A stretch of DNA of 64,000 nucleotides from an uncultured Schaedlerella sp. (GCA_934435195.1 CAKSAJ010000001.1:124001-188000), one strand, 5' to 3'; shown: positions 35,221 to 44,553, numbered from the stretch's first letter. Translations and numbers: made by a program. The notes: generated from the letters alone by a model not told the origin.

Positions 35221-36570
35221 ATGACAAGAGAAAAATATGAGTCATTGCCATTGGCAACGCTAAAAGAACTTGCAAAAGCCAGAAATATGAAAGGCATTTC
35301 AACAATGAAAAAAAGTGATTTGATCGATGCTATGCTTTCACAAGATGCTGCCGATAAACAAGAGGCCGCAAATACTGAAGCAAAAGAGGAAATCAAAGAA
35401 GAATTAAAAGAAAAAAAAGAAACAACGGACATTGAACAGCTGGATAGTGGAAAAGCTGCCAATGGAATTTTGGAGGTACTTCCGGATGGCTACGGATTTA
35501 TTCGCTGTGAAAATTATCTCCCAGGTGAAAATGATGTCTATGTTTCTCCATCCCAAATACGTAGATTCAATTTAAAAACCGGAGATATTTTAACCGGAAA
35601 CACACGAATTAAAACACAGGGAGAGAAATTCAGTGCCCTGCTTTACGTTTCCACTATCAATGGAATTCGACCTGCTGAAGCAGCAAAGCGTCCAAATTTT
35701 GAAGATTTAACACCGATTTTTCCAAACAAACGAATCCAGTTAGAGGAAGCAACAAGCAGTACTGCAATGCGAATTGTCGACCTCCTTTCTCCAATAGGAA
35801 AAGGACAAAGAGGTATGATAGTATCTCCGCCAAAAGCCGGAAAAACAACATTATTAAAAGAAGTTGCACTGTCTGTTCAGAAATCTGAACCAGATATGCA
35901 CTTATTAATTCTGTTGATTGATGAACGTCCCGAGGAAGTAACAGATATACGTGAAGCAATCGCGGGTCCAAATGTTGAGGTGATCTACTCTACATTTGAC
36001 GAGTTGCCGGAGCACCATAAACGTGTATCTGAAATGGTGATTGAACGTGCAAAACGATTAGTAGAACATGGAAAAGATGTTATGATCCTTCTCGATAGTA
36101 TTACACGACTTGCAAGAGCATACAACCTTACAGTACCACCATCAGGAAGAACACTGTCAGGAGGTCTTGACCCTGCTGCCCTGCATATGCCAAAACGTTT
36201 CTTTGGTGCTGCCAGAAATATGAGAGAGGGCGGTAGTCTTACGATTCTTGCAACAGCATTGGTTGAAACAGGAAGTAAAATGGATGATGTTGTATATGAA
36301 GAGTTTAAAGGAACAGGTAATATGGAATTGGTTTTGGATCGTAAACTTCAGGAAAAACGTGTATTCCCTGCAATTGATATTCCAAAATCAGGAACAAGAC
36401 GAGAAGATCTTTTACTTACAAAAGAAGAACAGGATGCCGTATATATTATAAGAAAGGCCTTAAATGGATTAAAAGCAGATGAGGCAGTGGACAATCTGTT
36501 AAATACATTTGACAGAACAGAGAATAATGCCGAATTAGTACAAAAAGTAATCCGTCAGAAATTTATTTAA
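35221..36570 (+). CDS. rho: Transcription termination factor Rho
   Basis: 449 residues. Rho_N domain (about 5-40), a charged Lys/Glu linker (41-75), cold-shock-type RNA-binding domain (about 80-150, GILEVLPDGYGFIR), then the RecA-like ATPase with Walker A PPKAGKTT (Lys208), DERPEEVTD, Walker B VMILLDSITRLARA and the Q-loop region PPSGRTLSGGLDP. The frame is open upstream to 35065, but that start precedes the likely -10 box; AAAGAAAGGA before ATG 35221 fits better. The linker is short compared with actinobacterial Rho. Confidence 0.96.
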   Translation: MTREKYESLPLATLKELAKARNMKGISTMKKSDLIDAMLSQDAADKQEAANTEAKEEIKEELKEKKETTDIEQLDSGKAANGILEVLPDGYGFIRCENYLPGENDVYVSPSQIRRFNLKTGDILTGNTRIKTQGEKFSALLYVSTINGIRPAEAAKRPNFEDLTPIFPNKRIQLEEATSSTAMRIVDLLSPIGKGQRGMIVSPPKAGKTTLLKEVALSVQKSEPDMHLLILLIDERPEEVTDIREAIAGPNVEVIYSTFDELPEHHKRVSEMVIERAKRLVEHGKDVMILLDSITRLARAYNLTVPPSGRTLSGGLDPAALHMPKRFFGAARNMREGGSLTILATALVETGSKMDDVVYEEFKGTGNMELVLDRKLQEKRVFPAIDIPKSGTRREDLLLTKEEQDAVYIIRKALNGLKADEAVDNLLNTFDRTENNAELVQKVIRQKFI

Positions 36571-36599
36571 AAACTTATTTAAAAACTTGCAAAAAAAAC

Positions 36600-36628
36600 T
36601 TGCAACAGTAAAAAGGTTATGTTATACT
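36600..36628 (+). promoter_or_regulatory. Promoter for rpmE
   Basis: TTGCAA (36600-36605), 17 bases, TATACT (36623-36628) with an upstream TG forming an extended -10. Strong for a ribosomal protein gene separated from rho. Confidence 0.8.
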
Positions 36629-36682
36629 GAGATAGCTGTTTAGAGAGTAAATAACTATATTTTAAATAGAGAGGTGAAAATC

Positions 36683-36883
36683 ATGAGAGAAGGAATCCAT
36701 CCAGAATACCATCAGGCAACAGTAACTTGCAACTGTGGTAATACATTTGTAACAGGATCTACAAACGAAAGCATTCACGTAGAAATTTGTTCTAAATGTC
36801 ATCCATTCTACACAGGTCAGCAGAAAGCTACACAGGCTCGCGGACGTGTAGACAAGTTCAACAAGAAATATGGTATGAAATAA
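36683..36883 (+). CDS. rpmE: 50S ribosomal protein L31, zinc-binding type
   Basis: 66 residues starting MREGIHPEYHQATVTC. Four cysteines (Cys16, Cys18, Cys36, Cys39) as CNC and CSKC mark the zinc-containing form, which cells replace by a Cys-free copy in zinc limitation. An upstream GTG at 36674 is in frame, but GAGGTG at 36671-36676 selects ATG 36683. It follows rho with its own promoter. Confidence 0.97.
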   Translation: MREGIHPEYHQATVTCNCGNTFVTGSTNESIHVEICSKCHPFYTGQQKATQARGRVDKFNKKYGMK

Positions 36884-36896
36884 GAATTTGTTATGC

Positions 36897-36932
36897 AGGC
36901 TGAGGTAGATATATCTCAGCCTCTTATCATTT
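36897..36932 (+). terminator. Weak terminator after rpmE
   Basis: AGGCTGAG (36897-36904) and CTCAGCCT (36915-36922) form a perfect 8-bp stem, but the following sequence has only a broken T tract. Confidence 0.5.
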
Positions 36933-36977
36933 TATAAATAATTTGTTTGCAAGTATTATGTGAACAACAGCCCTTAT

Positions 36978-37012
36978 GGTCAGCGGCTTCCAAAGAAGCG
37001 ACTGGCTTTTTT
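36978..37012 (+). terminator. Second terminator or attenuator before the DUF1385 gene
   Basis: Two short helices (36978-36983 with 37002-37007; 36986-36990 with 36995-36999) separated by a 2x2 internal loop, followed by T to 37012. It lies about 70 bases before the DUF1385 start. Either a backup terminator for rpmE or a control point in the leader of the next gene. Confidence 0.6.
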
Positions 37013-37084
37013 CAAAATTTATCAGTCGTGTTGTTTATTTTAACCGATATAAGTAACAGCAGCAGAACAGACAGGAGAAATGAT

Positions 37085-38020
37085 ATGAAATCATCCAATA
37101 TCGGCGGACAGGCAGTTCTTGAAGGGATTATGATGCGTAACGGAGATAAATATGCAGTTGCCGTCCGAAAGCCGGATCAGGAAATTGAAGTAAGTGTAGA
37201 AAAATATAAAAGCGTGATTCCTTGGGAAGCAGGTAAAAAGATTCCATTTATACGAGGTGTTTTTAGTTTTGTTGATTCACTGGTCTTAGGAATGAAAACC
37301 CTTACTTATTCGGCATCTTTTTATGAAGATGAAGAAACCGATGAAAAAGAAATGACAGTAGAAGAAATTCGCAAGCAAGAAAAAAAAGACCAGATTTTTA
37401 TGAATCTGACAATTGTTATTTCAGTTGTACTTGCGGTTGCAATTTTTATGGTTCTTCCATATTTCCTCAGCAATTTTTTGAAAAATTATATTGCGTCACA
37501 TTTTATGATGACAGTAATTGAGGGAATTATCCGCATGGCTATATTCCTTGCGTACATATCACTCGTATCACATATGAAAGATATTCAACGTACATTTATG
37601 TATCACGGAGCAGAGCATAAATGTATCAACTGTATAGAACATGGGATGGAGCTAAATGTTGATAATGTCAGAAAGAGTTCCAAGCAGCATAAACGTTGTG
37701 GAACAAGCTTTTTATTTTTTGTTATGATCGTCAGTATTATTTTTTGCTTTTTTATTACTGCAAAATCCCAGGTCCTTCGTGTTGTAATTCGAATCGCATT
37801 GATGCCGGTAATCGCCGGCGTTTCATTTGAAATTATCCGTCTGGCAGGCAATAGTGAGAATCCGATCATAAATCTTCTCAGTCGTCCAGGCATGTGGGTG
37901 CAGAATCTGACCACAAAAGAGCCCGATGACAGTATGATCGAGGTTGCGATTCAGGCTGTAGAGGCTGTCTTTGACTGGAAGGCATACTTGAAGGAGAATT
38001 TTGAAATGAATTTAAAGTAA
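37085..38020 (+). CDS. DUF1385 family membrane protein
   Basis: 311 residues. It starts NIGGQAVLEGIMMRNGDKYAVAVRKP (signature parts GGQAVLEGIMM and YAVAVRKP), then RGVFSFVDSLVLGMK, several membrane helices (about 105-135, 145-175, 205-255), with HGAEHKCINCIEHG and SKQHKRCGTSFLF between them; the His and Cys residues could bind metal. The family (YqhQ) is conserved in Firmicutes, role unknown. AGGAGA selects ATG 37085 over the upstream in-frame ATG at 36947, which lies before the hairpin. It precedes prmC, a common order in Clostridia. Confidence 0.88.
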   Translation: MKSSNIGGQAVLEGIMMRNGDKYAVAVRKPDQEIEVSVEKYKSVIPWEAGKKIPFIRGVFSFVDSLVLGMKTLTYSASFYEDEETDEKEMTVEEIRKQEKKDQIFMNLTIVISVVLAVAIFMVLPYFLSNFLKNYIASHFMMTVIEGIIRMAIFLAYISLVSHMKDIQRTFMYHGAEHKCINCIEHGMELNVDNVRKSSKQHKRCGTSFLFFVMIVSIIFCFFITAKSQVLRVVIRIALMPVIAGVSFEIIRLAGNSENPIINLLSRPGMWVQNLTTKEPDDSMIEVAIQAVEAVFDWKAYLKENFEMNLK

Positions 38021-38063
38021 AATTGATAAAAATAACAGTGAAAGATATAATTGGAGAAAAAAG

Positions 38064-38921
38064 ATGACATTAAAAGAGCTGTATAATGCAGGAACTGACA
38101 TACTAAAAAATGCATCTATTCAAGAAAATTCCCTGGATGCATGGTATTTATTAGAATATGTTACAGGTATTACCCGTGCACGCTATTTTGTTGATTCACA
38201 GCAGACAGTACCAGTCAATCATCAAAAACAATATCTGCAACTGATTCAAAAACGTGCAGAGCATATTCCACTTCAACATTTAACAGGTGTTCAGGAGTTT
38301 ATGGGGTTAGAATTTCATGTAAACGAACATGTATTAATCCCAAGACAAGATACGGAAATACTAGTTGAAACTGCTTTAGAAAAAATAAAAGAAATCTCAA
38401 ATCCCGTAAGTCTGTTGGATATGTGTACCGGTTCAGGATGTATTGTGCTAAGTATTTTGTATTATATGAAAAATAAGAAACAAATCACAGGAACCGGTGT
38501 TGATATTTCCGATAAGGCACTGGAAGTGGCAATAGAAAATGCAAAATCGCTGGATTTGTCTGTCAACTTTCTTCAAAGCGATCTGTTTGACAAAATAACA
38601 GACAAATATTCGATAATCGTATCGAATCCACCATATATTCGAAGTGATGTAATTAAAACACTTCAGGAAGAAGTAAGAGAACATGATCCGATGCTTGCGT
38701 TAGATGGAATGGAAGACGGATTATATTTTTATCGGAAAATCATTTCTGAAAGCAAAAAATATTTACAGGCTGATGGATATTTGATATTTGAAATTGGACA
38801 TGATCAAGGATTAGACGTGTCCAATATGATGAAAGATGCCGGATTTAGAGACGTCCTGATAAAAAAAGACCTTGCAGGTCTTGACCGGGTTGTATTAGGC
38901 GTGTATGATACGAAGAGGTGA
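38064..38921 (+). CDS. prmC: Release factor glutamine methyltransferase
   Basis: 285 residues. N-terminal helical recognition domain (1-85) with HIPLQHLTGVQEFMG, then a Rossmann methyltransferase domain with LIPRQDTEILVE, LDMCTGSGCIVLS for SAM binding, and the catalytic NPPY (188-191). It methylates the glutamine of the GGQ loop of release factors. The substrate gene prfA follows directly, so the pair forms a functional unit. Confidence 0.96.
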   Translation: MTLKELYNAGTDILKNASIQENSLDAWYLLEYVTGITRARYFVDSQQTVPVNHQKQYLQLIQKRAEHIPLQHLTGVQEFMGLEFHVNEHVLIPRQDTEILVETALEKIKEISNPVSLLDMCTGSGCIVLSILYYMKNKKQITGTGVDISDKALEVAIENAKSLDLSVNFLQSDLFDKITDKYSIIVSNPPYIRSDVIKTLQEEVREHDPMLALDGMEDGLYFYRKIISESKKYLQADGYLIFEIGHDQGLDVSNMMKDAGFRDVLIKKDLAGLDRVVLGVYDTKR

Positions 38922-38967
38922 ATTATCTGTATAGATATGATAGAAGTTAGAAAGGATATAGGAAATT

Positions 38968-40041
38968 ATGTTTGATAGATTAGAGGATCTTGTAATCCGA
39001 TATGAAGAAGTAATGGGAGAACTTCAGGAACCGGATGTGGCAAACGATGCAACTCGTTTTCGCAATTTAATGAAAGAACAAAGTGATCTGGCTCCTATTG
39101 TTGAAGCATTTAAAGAATATAAACAGTGCAAGCAGAATGTAGAAGACAGTCTGATGATGTTAGAAGAAGAATCAGATGAAGAGATGCGTGAACTTGCGAA
39201 AGAAGAATTGAATGAATCAAAGAACCGAATTGAAGAATTGGAAAAAGAGATGAAGATTTTACTTCTTCCAAAGGATCCAAACGATGAAAAGAACGTTATC
39301 GTGGAAATCCGTGCCGGTGCAGGTGGAGATGAAGCAGCTTTATTCGCAGCTGAAGTTTATCGTATGTATGTACATTATGCAGAAGGACGCCGTTGGAAAG
39401 TAGAGATGATCTCACTTAATGAAAATGGAATCGGTGGATTTAAAGAATGTGTATTTATGATTTCAGGACAGGGTGCATATTCCAGATTGAAATATGAAAG
39501 TGGTGTACACCGTGTACAACGTGTTCCAGAGACAGAAAGCGGCGGACGTATCCATACATCTACTATTACAGTTGCAATCATGCCGGAAGCAGAAGAAGTG
39601 GATGTAGAATTAGATATGAACGACTGTAAATTTGATGTGTTCCGTGCTTCAGGTAATGGTGGACAGTGCGTTAACACAACAGACTCTGCTGTACGTCTGA
39701 CACATATCCCGACAGGAATTGTAATTTCATGCCAGGATGAAAAATCACAGTTGAAAAATAAAGACAAAGCATTGAAAGTACTTCGTGCCCGTCTCTATGA
39801 ACTTGAACTTGCAAAACAGCACGATGCGGAAGCAGAAGCGCGTAAAAGCCAGGTAGGTACAGGCGATCGCTCTGAGAAGATCCGTACTTATAACTTCCCG
39901 CAAGGACGTGTAACAGACCACAGAATCAAATTGACTTTGCATAAATTAGATTCCATTTTAAATGGAGATCTTGATGAAATCATCGATAGTCTGATTGCTG
40001 CAGACCAGACTGCGAAACTTGCAAAAATGAACGAAGATTAA
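38968..40041 (+). CDS. prfA: Peptide chain release factor 1
   Basis: 357 residues. The stop-codon recognition tripeptide is PET in RVPETESGGRIHTS (PxT, RF1 type for UAA/UAG), and the catalytic loop is GGQ (231-233) in ASGNGGQCVNTTDSA. The order of domains and length are standard. AGAAAGGA precedes the ATG. It lies directly after prmC, whose product modifies its glutamine. Confidence 0.98.
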   Translation: MFDRLEDLVIRYEEVMGELQEPDVANDATRFRNLMKEQSDLAPIVEAFKEYKQCKQNVEDSLMMLEEESDEEMRELAKEELNESKNRIEELEKEMKILLLPKDPNDEKNVIVEIRAGAGGDEAALFAAEVYRMYVHYAEGRRWKVEMISLNENGIGGFKECVFMISGQGAYSRLKYESGVHRVQRVPETESGGRIHTSTITVAIMPEAEEVDVELDMNDCKFDVFRASGNGGQCVNTTDSAVRLTHIPTGIVISCQDEKSQLKNKDKALKVLRARLYELELAKQHDAEAEARKSQVGTGDRSEKIRTYNFPQGRVTDHRIKLTLHKLDSILNGDLDEIIDSLIAADQTAKLAKMNED

Positions 40042-40105
40042 ATATTATTTTAAATAGACAACTTAAATCGGAATAAACAAATAAGACTGGAAAGAAGGAA
40101 CTAGA

Positions 40106-40672
40106 ATGAAAGTATTATTATTAAACGGAAGTCCAAGAAAAGCAGGCTGTACATATACAGCTCTGACAGTTGTTGCAGAAACACTTGAGAAACAGGGAAT
40201 TGAGACAGAAATTTTTCAGGCAGGCAATCCCGACATGGAAAATGTAAAAGCAGCGGCAGCGAAGATGGCTGAATCAGATGCATTAGTTGTTGGTTCTCCA
40301 GTTTATTGGGCATCTCCATCTGGCCAGATTATTGAATTTATGGACAAATTATGCTCATGTGCCGGAAAAGACATGTTGCACAAACCAGCTGCGGCTGTTA
40401 CTTCTGCACGTAGAGCCGGAACAACTGCTACTTTGGATGTGATCATGAAATATTTTACATACCATCAGATGCCGGTTGTATCGTCTAATTATTGGACAAT
40501 GGTACATGGTAATACACCGGATGAAGTGCAGCAGGATGCCGAAGGAATTCAGATTATGAGAACTTTAGGTAATAATATAGCATGGCTTTTGAAATGCCTT
40601 GAGGCAGGAAAAAAAGCAGGCATTGAGATGCCGGTGGATGAAGAAAAAATTAAAACAAACTTTATCCGATAA
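40106..40672 (+). CDS. Flavodoxin-fold NAD(P)H-dependent FMN reductase family protein
   Basis: 188 residues. The N-terminal KVLLLNGSPRKAGCTYTAL phosphate loop, SDALVVGSPVYWASPSGQ and KPAAAVTSARRAGT segments are those of FMN-binding reductases. No ferredoxin-like Cys cluster is present, so it is not the iron-sulfur flavoprotein subtype. Substrate unknown. It is the last gene before a strong terminator, after prfA. Confidence 0.9.
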   Translation: MKVLLLNGSPRKAGCTYTALTVVAETLEKQGIETEIFQAGNPDMENVKAAAAKMAESDALVVGSPVYWASPSGQIIEFMDKLCSCAGKDMLHKPAAAVTSARRAGTTATLDVIMKYFTYHQMPVVSSNYWTMVHGNTPDEVQQDAEGIQIMRTLGNNIAWLLKCLEAGKKAGIEMPVDEEKIKTNFIR

Positions 40673-40682
40673 GCTCATTTTA

Positions 40683-40707
40683 AGCAGCGGAAGTCCCGCT
40701 GCTTTTT
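40683..40707 (+). terminator. Terminator after the flavoprotein gene
   Basis: AGCAGCGG (40683-40690) and CCGCTGCT (40696-40703) form a perfect GC-rich stem with a 5-base loop, then T. Confidence 0.93.
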
Positions 40708-40737
40708 GCACTTAACAATATATGAAACAACTATCGG

Positions 40738-40760
40738 TCACAAAATATGTGATCATCACA
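40738..40760 (+). promoter_or_regulatory. Cluster of TCACA/TGTGA half-sites
   Basis: TCACA (40738-40742), TGTGA (40748-40752), TCACA (40756-40760) make two overlapping inverted repeats with 5- and 3-base spacers, 20 bases before the DUF2156 gene. They could form an operator or alternative hairpins in the leader. No known regulator is implied. Confidence 0.35.
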
Positions 40761-40779
40761 AAAAGAAAGGATTTTTAGA

Positions 40780-41676
40780 ATGGATAAAATCCAATTTAAA
40801 CGACCTGAATTAGAAGACCAGGAAATTATTCACTCTTATTTTGAAAAATCGCCAAGTCGAAGCTGCGAACGTACTTTTGCAAATGTTTATCTTTGGTCCA
40901 GACACTATAAAGTAGAGTATGCCATTATTGAAGGCGCATTAGTTTTCAAGGATAATTCTGAAAAAACGCTTTTTGCCTATCCTGCCGGAGATGATGATTC
41001 TGTGCATAAAGCAATCGAATGGCTAAATCAATATAGTAACACTGTAAATGCTCCACTTATGTTTTATAATGTAACAGAAGAAAACTTTGCACAGCTGGAA
41101 GGTTGGTATCCAGACGTATATAAAATACAATATGACCCGGATCAGGCGGATTATGTATATGATTCAGAAAAACTTATGACTCTTGCAGGGAAGAAGCTGC
41201 ATGGGAAAAGAAATCATATTAATAAATTTAAATCCCTGCATGAAAACTGGAGCTATGAAAAATTAAACGAGGATAATGTTGAAGAATGTTTTCAAATGGC
41301 TCTAAAATGGCGTACGCAAAATGGATGCGATGAGGATGTTGAGAAAAATGCAGAAATGTGTGTAACATTAAATTCCTTACGTCTTTATAAAGAACTTGGT
41401 CTTGTAGGGGGTGTCCTTCGTGCAGAAGGAAAAATTGTTGCATTTACAATTGGGGAACCGATGTGTGAAGATACATTTGTTGTTCACATCGAAAAAGCTT
41501 TTGCAGACGTAGACGGTGCTTATCCAATGATCAATCAGCAGTTTGTTCAGCATGAATGTACAGATTATGCATATATAAATAGAGAAGACGATGCCGGTTC
41601 TGCCGGACTTCGAAAAGCTAAATTATCTTATCAGCCTGCATTTATGGTACAAAAAGGATTCGTCACAAAGAAATAG
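40780..41676 (+). CDS. DUF2156 (GNAT-like, phosphatidylglycerol lysyltransferase domain) protein
   Basis: 298 residues, soluble. The family begins IQFKRPELEDQEIIHSYF and has CERTFANVYLWSRHY, then LHGKRNHINKF and a second GNAT-like half with RAEGKIVAFTIGEP, VHIEKAFADVDGAYPMINQQF and YINREDDAGSAGLRKAK. DUF2156 proteins are related to the catalytic domain of MprF, which moves amino acids from tRNA to lipids, but this protein has no membrane part. The actual acceptor is unknown. First gene of a run ending at 45006. Confidence 0.87.
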   Translation: MDKIQFKRPELEDQEIIHSYFEKSPSRSCERTFANVYLWSRHYKVEYAIIEGALVFKDNSEKTLFAYPAGDDDSVHKAIEWLNQYSNTVNAPLMFYNVTEENFAQLEGWYPDVYKIQYDPDQADYVYDSEKLMTLAGKKLHGKRNHINKFKSLHENWSYEKLNEDNVEECFQMALKWRTQNGCDEDVEKNAEMCVTLNSLRLYKELGLVGGVLRAEGKIVAFTIGEPMCEDTFVVHIEKAFADVDGAYPMINQQFVQHECTDYAYINREDDAGSAGLRKAKLSYQPAFMVQKGFVTKK

Positions 41677-41688
41677 GAGGATACAAAG

Positions 41689-42879
41689 ATGATTTCAAAA
41701 AAAATGGAAAATATGGTTGCAAATAGTTCTGCAATCCGGGCAATGTTTGAAGAAGGTAACCGATTGGCAAAGATATACGGATCTGAAAATGTATTTGATT
41801 TTAGTCTTGGCAATCCAAATGTTCCGGCTCCGGATGCAGTTAAATATGCAATCAAAGAACTCTTAGAAGAGGAAGATCCTGTAGTCTTACATGGTTATAC
41901 AAACAGCAACGCCGGATATGAAGATGTCAGAAAAGCTGTTGCGGATTCTTTGAATGAGCGCTTTGGCACACATTTTGGCAGTAAGAACATTACAATGACT
42001 GTAGGAGCCGCAGGTGGATTAAATGTCATTTTGAAATCCCTGATCAATCCAGGCGATGAGGTCATCGCATTTGCTCCATATTTTGGAGAATATCGCAGTT
42101 ACACAGATAATTATGACGGCGTGCTCATAGAAATTTCTCCTAATACGATTGATTTTCAGCCGAAATTAGATGAATTCGAAAAAAAAATCACACAAAAGAC
42201 AAAAGCTGTAATCGTAAATACCCCAAACAATCCAACGGGTGTTGTTTATTCAGAGGAAACAATTCAGAAAATGGCCTCTATTTTAGAGAAAAAGCAGAAA
42301 GAATATGGAACAGATATTTATTTAATCTCAGATGAACCATATCGTGAATTAGCCTATGATGATGTGGAAGTACCTTATCTTACAAAGTATTATGCAAATA
42401 CAATTGTAGGTTATTCATACAGTAAATCTCTTTCTCTTCCGGGAGAACGTATCGGTTATCTTGTAATTCCGGATGAAGCATCTGACAGTGAAAAGTTGAT
42501 CGGAGCGGTTAATGTAGCAACTCGAATTCTTGGTTTTGTAAATGCTCCGACTTTACAACAAAAAGTTGTAAAATCATGTTTAAATGAAAAAACGGATATT
42601 TCTTACTATGACCGTAATCGTGAAACATTATATAACGGATTAAAGGAGTTAGGCTTTGATTGTATCAAACCGGAAGGAGCCTTTTATTTATTTGTAAAAT
42701 CTCCGATTGCTGATGAAAAAGAATTTTGCAATGAAGCCAAAAAATATAATATACTAATTGTACCAGGGTCTTCATTCGCGTGTCCTGGATATGTAAGAAT
42801 GGCTTATTGTGTATCCTACGAGACAATCGTAAATTCATTGCCTAAATTTGCCGAACTCGCTAAACAATATAATCTGTAA
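41689..42879 (+). CDS. Class I/II PLP-dependent aminotransferase
   Basis: 396 residues. Fold type I pattern: FSLGNPNVPAPDAV, HGYTNSNAGYEDVR, TVGAAGGLNVILKSL, NTPNNPTG, ISDEPYRELAY, and the PLP lysine Lys246 in YSYSKSLSLPGERIGY. It resembles aspartate/aromatic-type aminotransferases; the substrate cannot be set. GGAGG is present ahead of the ATG. hisC follows after 14 bases, so two aminotransferases are made together. Confidence 0.92.
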   Translation: MISKKMENMVANSSAIRAMFEEGNRLAKIYGSENVFDFSLGNPNVPAPDAVKYAIKELLEEEDPVVLHGYTNSNAGYEDVRKAVADSLNERFGTHFGSKNITMTVGAAGGLNVILKSLINPGDEVIAFAPYFGEYRSYTDNYDGVLIEISPNTIDFQPKLDEFEKKITQKTKAVIVNTPNNPTGVVYSEETIQKMASILEKKQKEYGTDIYLISDEPYRELAYDDVEVPYLTKYYANTIVGYSYSKSLSLPGERIGYLVIPDEASDSEKLIGAVNVATRILGFVNAPTLQQKVVKSCLNEKTDISYYDRNRETLYNGLKELGFDCIKPEGAFYLFVKSPIADEKEFCNEAKKYNILIVPGSSFACPGYVRMAYCVSYETIVNSLPKFAELAKQYNL

Positions 42880-42893
42880 GAAAGGAAAGAAAA

Positions 42894-43973
42894 ATGGGAT
42901 TGAATGAAACTATACGAAAGAATATTCGCCAGGTAGAACCTTATGTGCCAGGCGAACAGCCACAAAATAAAGTAATTAAATTGAATACAAATGAGAATCC
43001 TTATGCACCGGCACCAGGAGTTGAACAGGCACTTCAGTCAATGGATTTAGATCGACTTCGCTTATATCCGGATCCGACAGCAGAATTACTTACACAATCT
43101 CTGGCTGAGCGATACAATGTGAATAAAGATCAGGTATTTGTAGGGGTTGGCTCAGATGATGTGTTATCCATGTGCTTTCTGACTTTTTTCAATTCAGATA
43201 AGCCGATTCTTTTCCCGGATATTACTTATTCTTTTTATAAAGTATGGGCTGATTTATATCGCATTCCATATGAATGTCAGAAATTAGATGCTGATTTTCA
43301 TATTCGCAAAGAAGATTATTATAAAGAAAATGGGGGCGTTATTTTCCCAAATCCAAATGCACCCACAGCAATTTATGAAAATCTAGATTTTGTAGAAGAT
43401 ATCATCAGACACAATCAGGATGTCATCGTAATTGTAGACGAAGCATATATTGATTTTGCCGGAAAGTCTGCATTGGAATTAGTCTCAAAATATGACAATT
43501 TGATCGTTGTTCAGACATTTTCAAAATCTCGTTCGATGGCTGGTATGAGAATAGGTTATGCTATCAGTAATCCAACCTTAATTAAATATTTAAATGATGT
43601 GAAATATTCGTTTAACTCTTATACAATGAACCAGACCTCTCTTGTTTGTGGAGCAGAAGCAGTAAAAGATGAAGCTTATTTCAAAGAAACTGTAAATAAA
43701 ATCGTTGAAACAAGAGAATGGGCCAAAGAGCAGTTTAAAGAATTGGGATTTGAATATCCAGAATCGCAAGCCAATTTTATTTTTGTTACTCATCCGAAAC
43801 TGGATGCAGAACAACTATTCACAGCTTTGAAAAAAGCCAATATTTACGTCCGATACTGGGGAAGTGAAAGAATTGAACAGTATTTGCGTGTGACAATTGG
43901 TACGAGAGAAGAAATGGAAACTTTCTTTTCTTTCTTAAGACAATATATTGCCGAACATGGAGGAAGACAGTAA
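42894..43973 (+). CDS. hisC: Histidinol-phosphate aminotransferase
   Basis: 359 residues. Signatures: LNTNENPYAPAPGV near the N-terminus, RLYPDPTAELL, VGVGSDDVLSMCF, FPNPNAPTAIY, IVDEAYIDFAG, and PLP lysine Lys211 in TFSKSRSMAGMRIGY. HisC makes histidinol phosphate from imidazole-acetol phosphate. No other his genes are nearby, so it is detached from a his operon, and broader specificity (aromatic amino acids) is possible. The next gene begins directly after the stop. Confidence 0.93.
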   Translation: MGLNETIRKNIRQVEPYVPGEQPQNKVIKLNTNENPYAPAPGVEQALQSMDLDRLRLYPDPTAELLTQSLAERYNVNKDQVFVGVGSDDVLSMCFLTFFNSDKPILFPDITYSFYKVWADLYRIPYECQKLDADFHIRKEDYYKENGGVIFPNPNAPTAIYENLDFVEDIIRHNQDVIVIVDEAYIDFAGKSALELVSKYDNLIVVQTFSKSRSMAGMRIGYAISNPTLIKYLNDVKYSFNSYTMNQTSLVCGAEAVKDEAYFKETVNKIVETREWAKEQFKELGFEYPESQANFIFVTHPKLDAEQLFTALKKANIYVRYWGSERIEQYLRVTIGTREEMETFFSFLRQYIAEHGGRQ

Positions 43974-44483
43974 ATGAAAGAAGCTTTAATAAATGGATTA
44001 ATTGCAGGACTTAGCGGAAAAGTTGGAAAAGAATTCATCATTTTTTTGATTTCTATGGTACCAATTCTTGAACTTAGAGGTGGACTCCTTGCAGCAGGAC
44101 CAGCACTTTTGGACGTACCTATGTGGCAGGCTATTCCTATTTGTTTTATTGGCAATCTGGTTCCGATACCATTCATTTTGTTATTGATCACAAAAATTTT
44201 TGATTGGATGAAAGGGACAAAGAAACTAAAACCTTTAGTTGAAAAACTGGAACATAAAGCAATGAGCCAGAGTGCCAATATTGAAAAATATGAATTTTGG
44301 GGACTGGTAGCATTTGTAGGAATTCCACTTCCTGGAACAGGAGCGTGGACAGGATCTTTGATTGCCGCATTATTGGGAATTCGTTTTAGAAAGGCTTTTC
44401 CTGCCATTGTTCTTGGTCTTGTAATTGCAACATTTATTATGACCGTATTATCTTATACTGTTCTCGGAACAATATTTGGCTGA
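43974..44483 (+). CDS. COG2426 small multidrug export family membrane protein
   Basis: 169 residues with about four to five membrane helices. Conserved parts are SMVPILELRGGLLAAG, FIGNLVPIPFILL and FVGIPLPGTGAWTGSLIAALLG (signature GIPLPGTGAWTG). The family was named from an export phenotype, but its transport activity is not well established; it also resembles SNARE-associated/DedA-like folds. The ATG follows the hisC stop with no gap. Confidence 0.85.
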   Translation: MKEALINGLIAGLSGKVGKEFIIFLISMVPILELRGGLLAAGPALLDVPMWQAIPICFIGNLVPIPFILLLITKIFDWMKGTKKLKPLVEKLEHKAMSQSANIEKYEFWGLVAFVGIPLPGTGAWTGSLIAALLGIRFRKAFPAIVLGLVIATFIMTVLSYTVLGTIFG

Positions 44484-44493
44484 TGAAATTAGA

Positions 44494-44522
44494 TTGACAT
44501 AAAATACGAGAATCCGTATAAT
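44494..44522 (+). promoter_or_regulatory. Consensus sigma-A promoter
   Basis: TTGACA (44494-44499), exactly 17 bases, TATAAT (44517-44522): both hexamers are perfect. It lies 31 bases before the next start codon. Confidence 0.92.
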
Positions 44523-44553
44523 TAAAGAAGAACAAATTAGAGGAGAAGAAAAC

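Noticed and set aside
36947..37084. N-terminal extension of the DUF1385 protein from ATG 36947
   Set aside because: The extension covers a terminator-like hairpin and has no family-like sequence; AGGAGA selects ATG 37085.
40748..40760. CRP site (TGTGA/TCACA)
   Set aside because: Real CRP sites have a 6-base spacer, and catabolite control in Firmicutes uses CcpA; the 3-base spacer does not fit.
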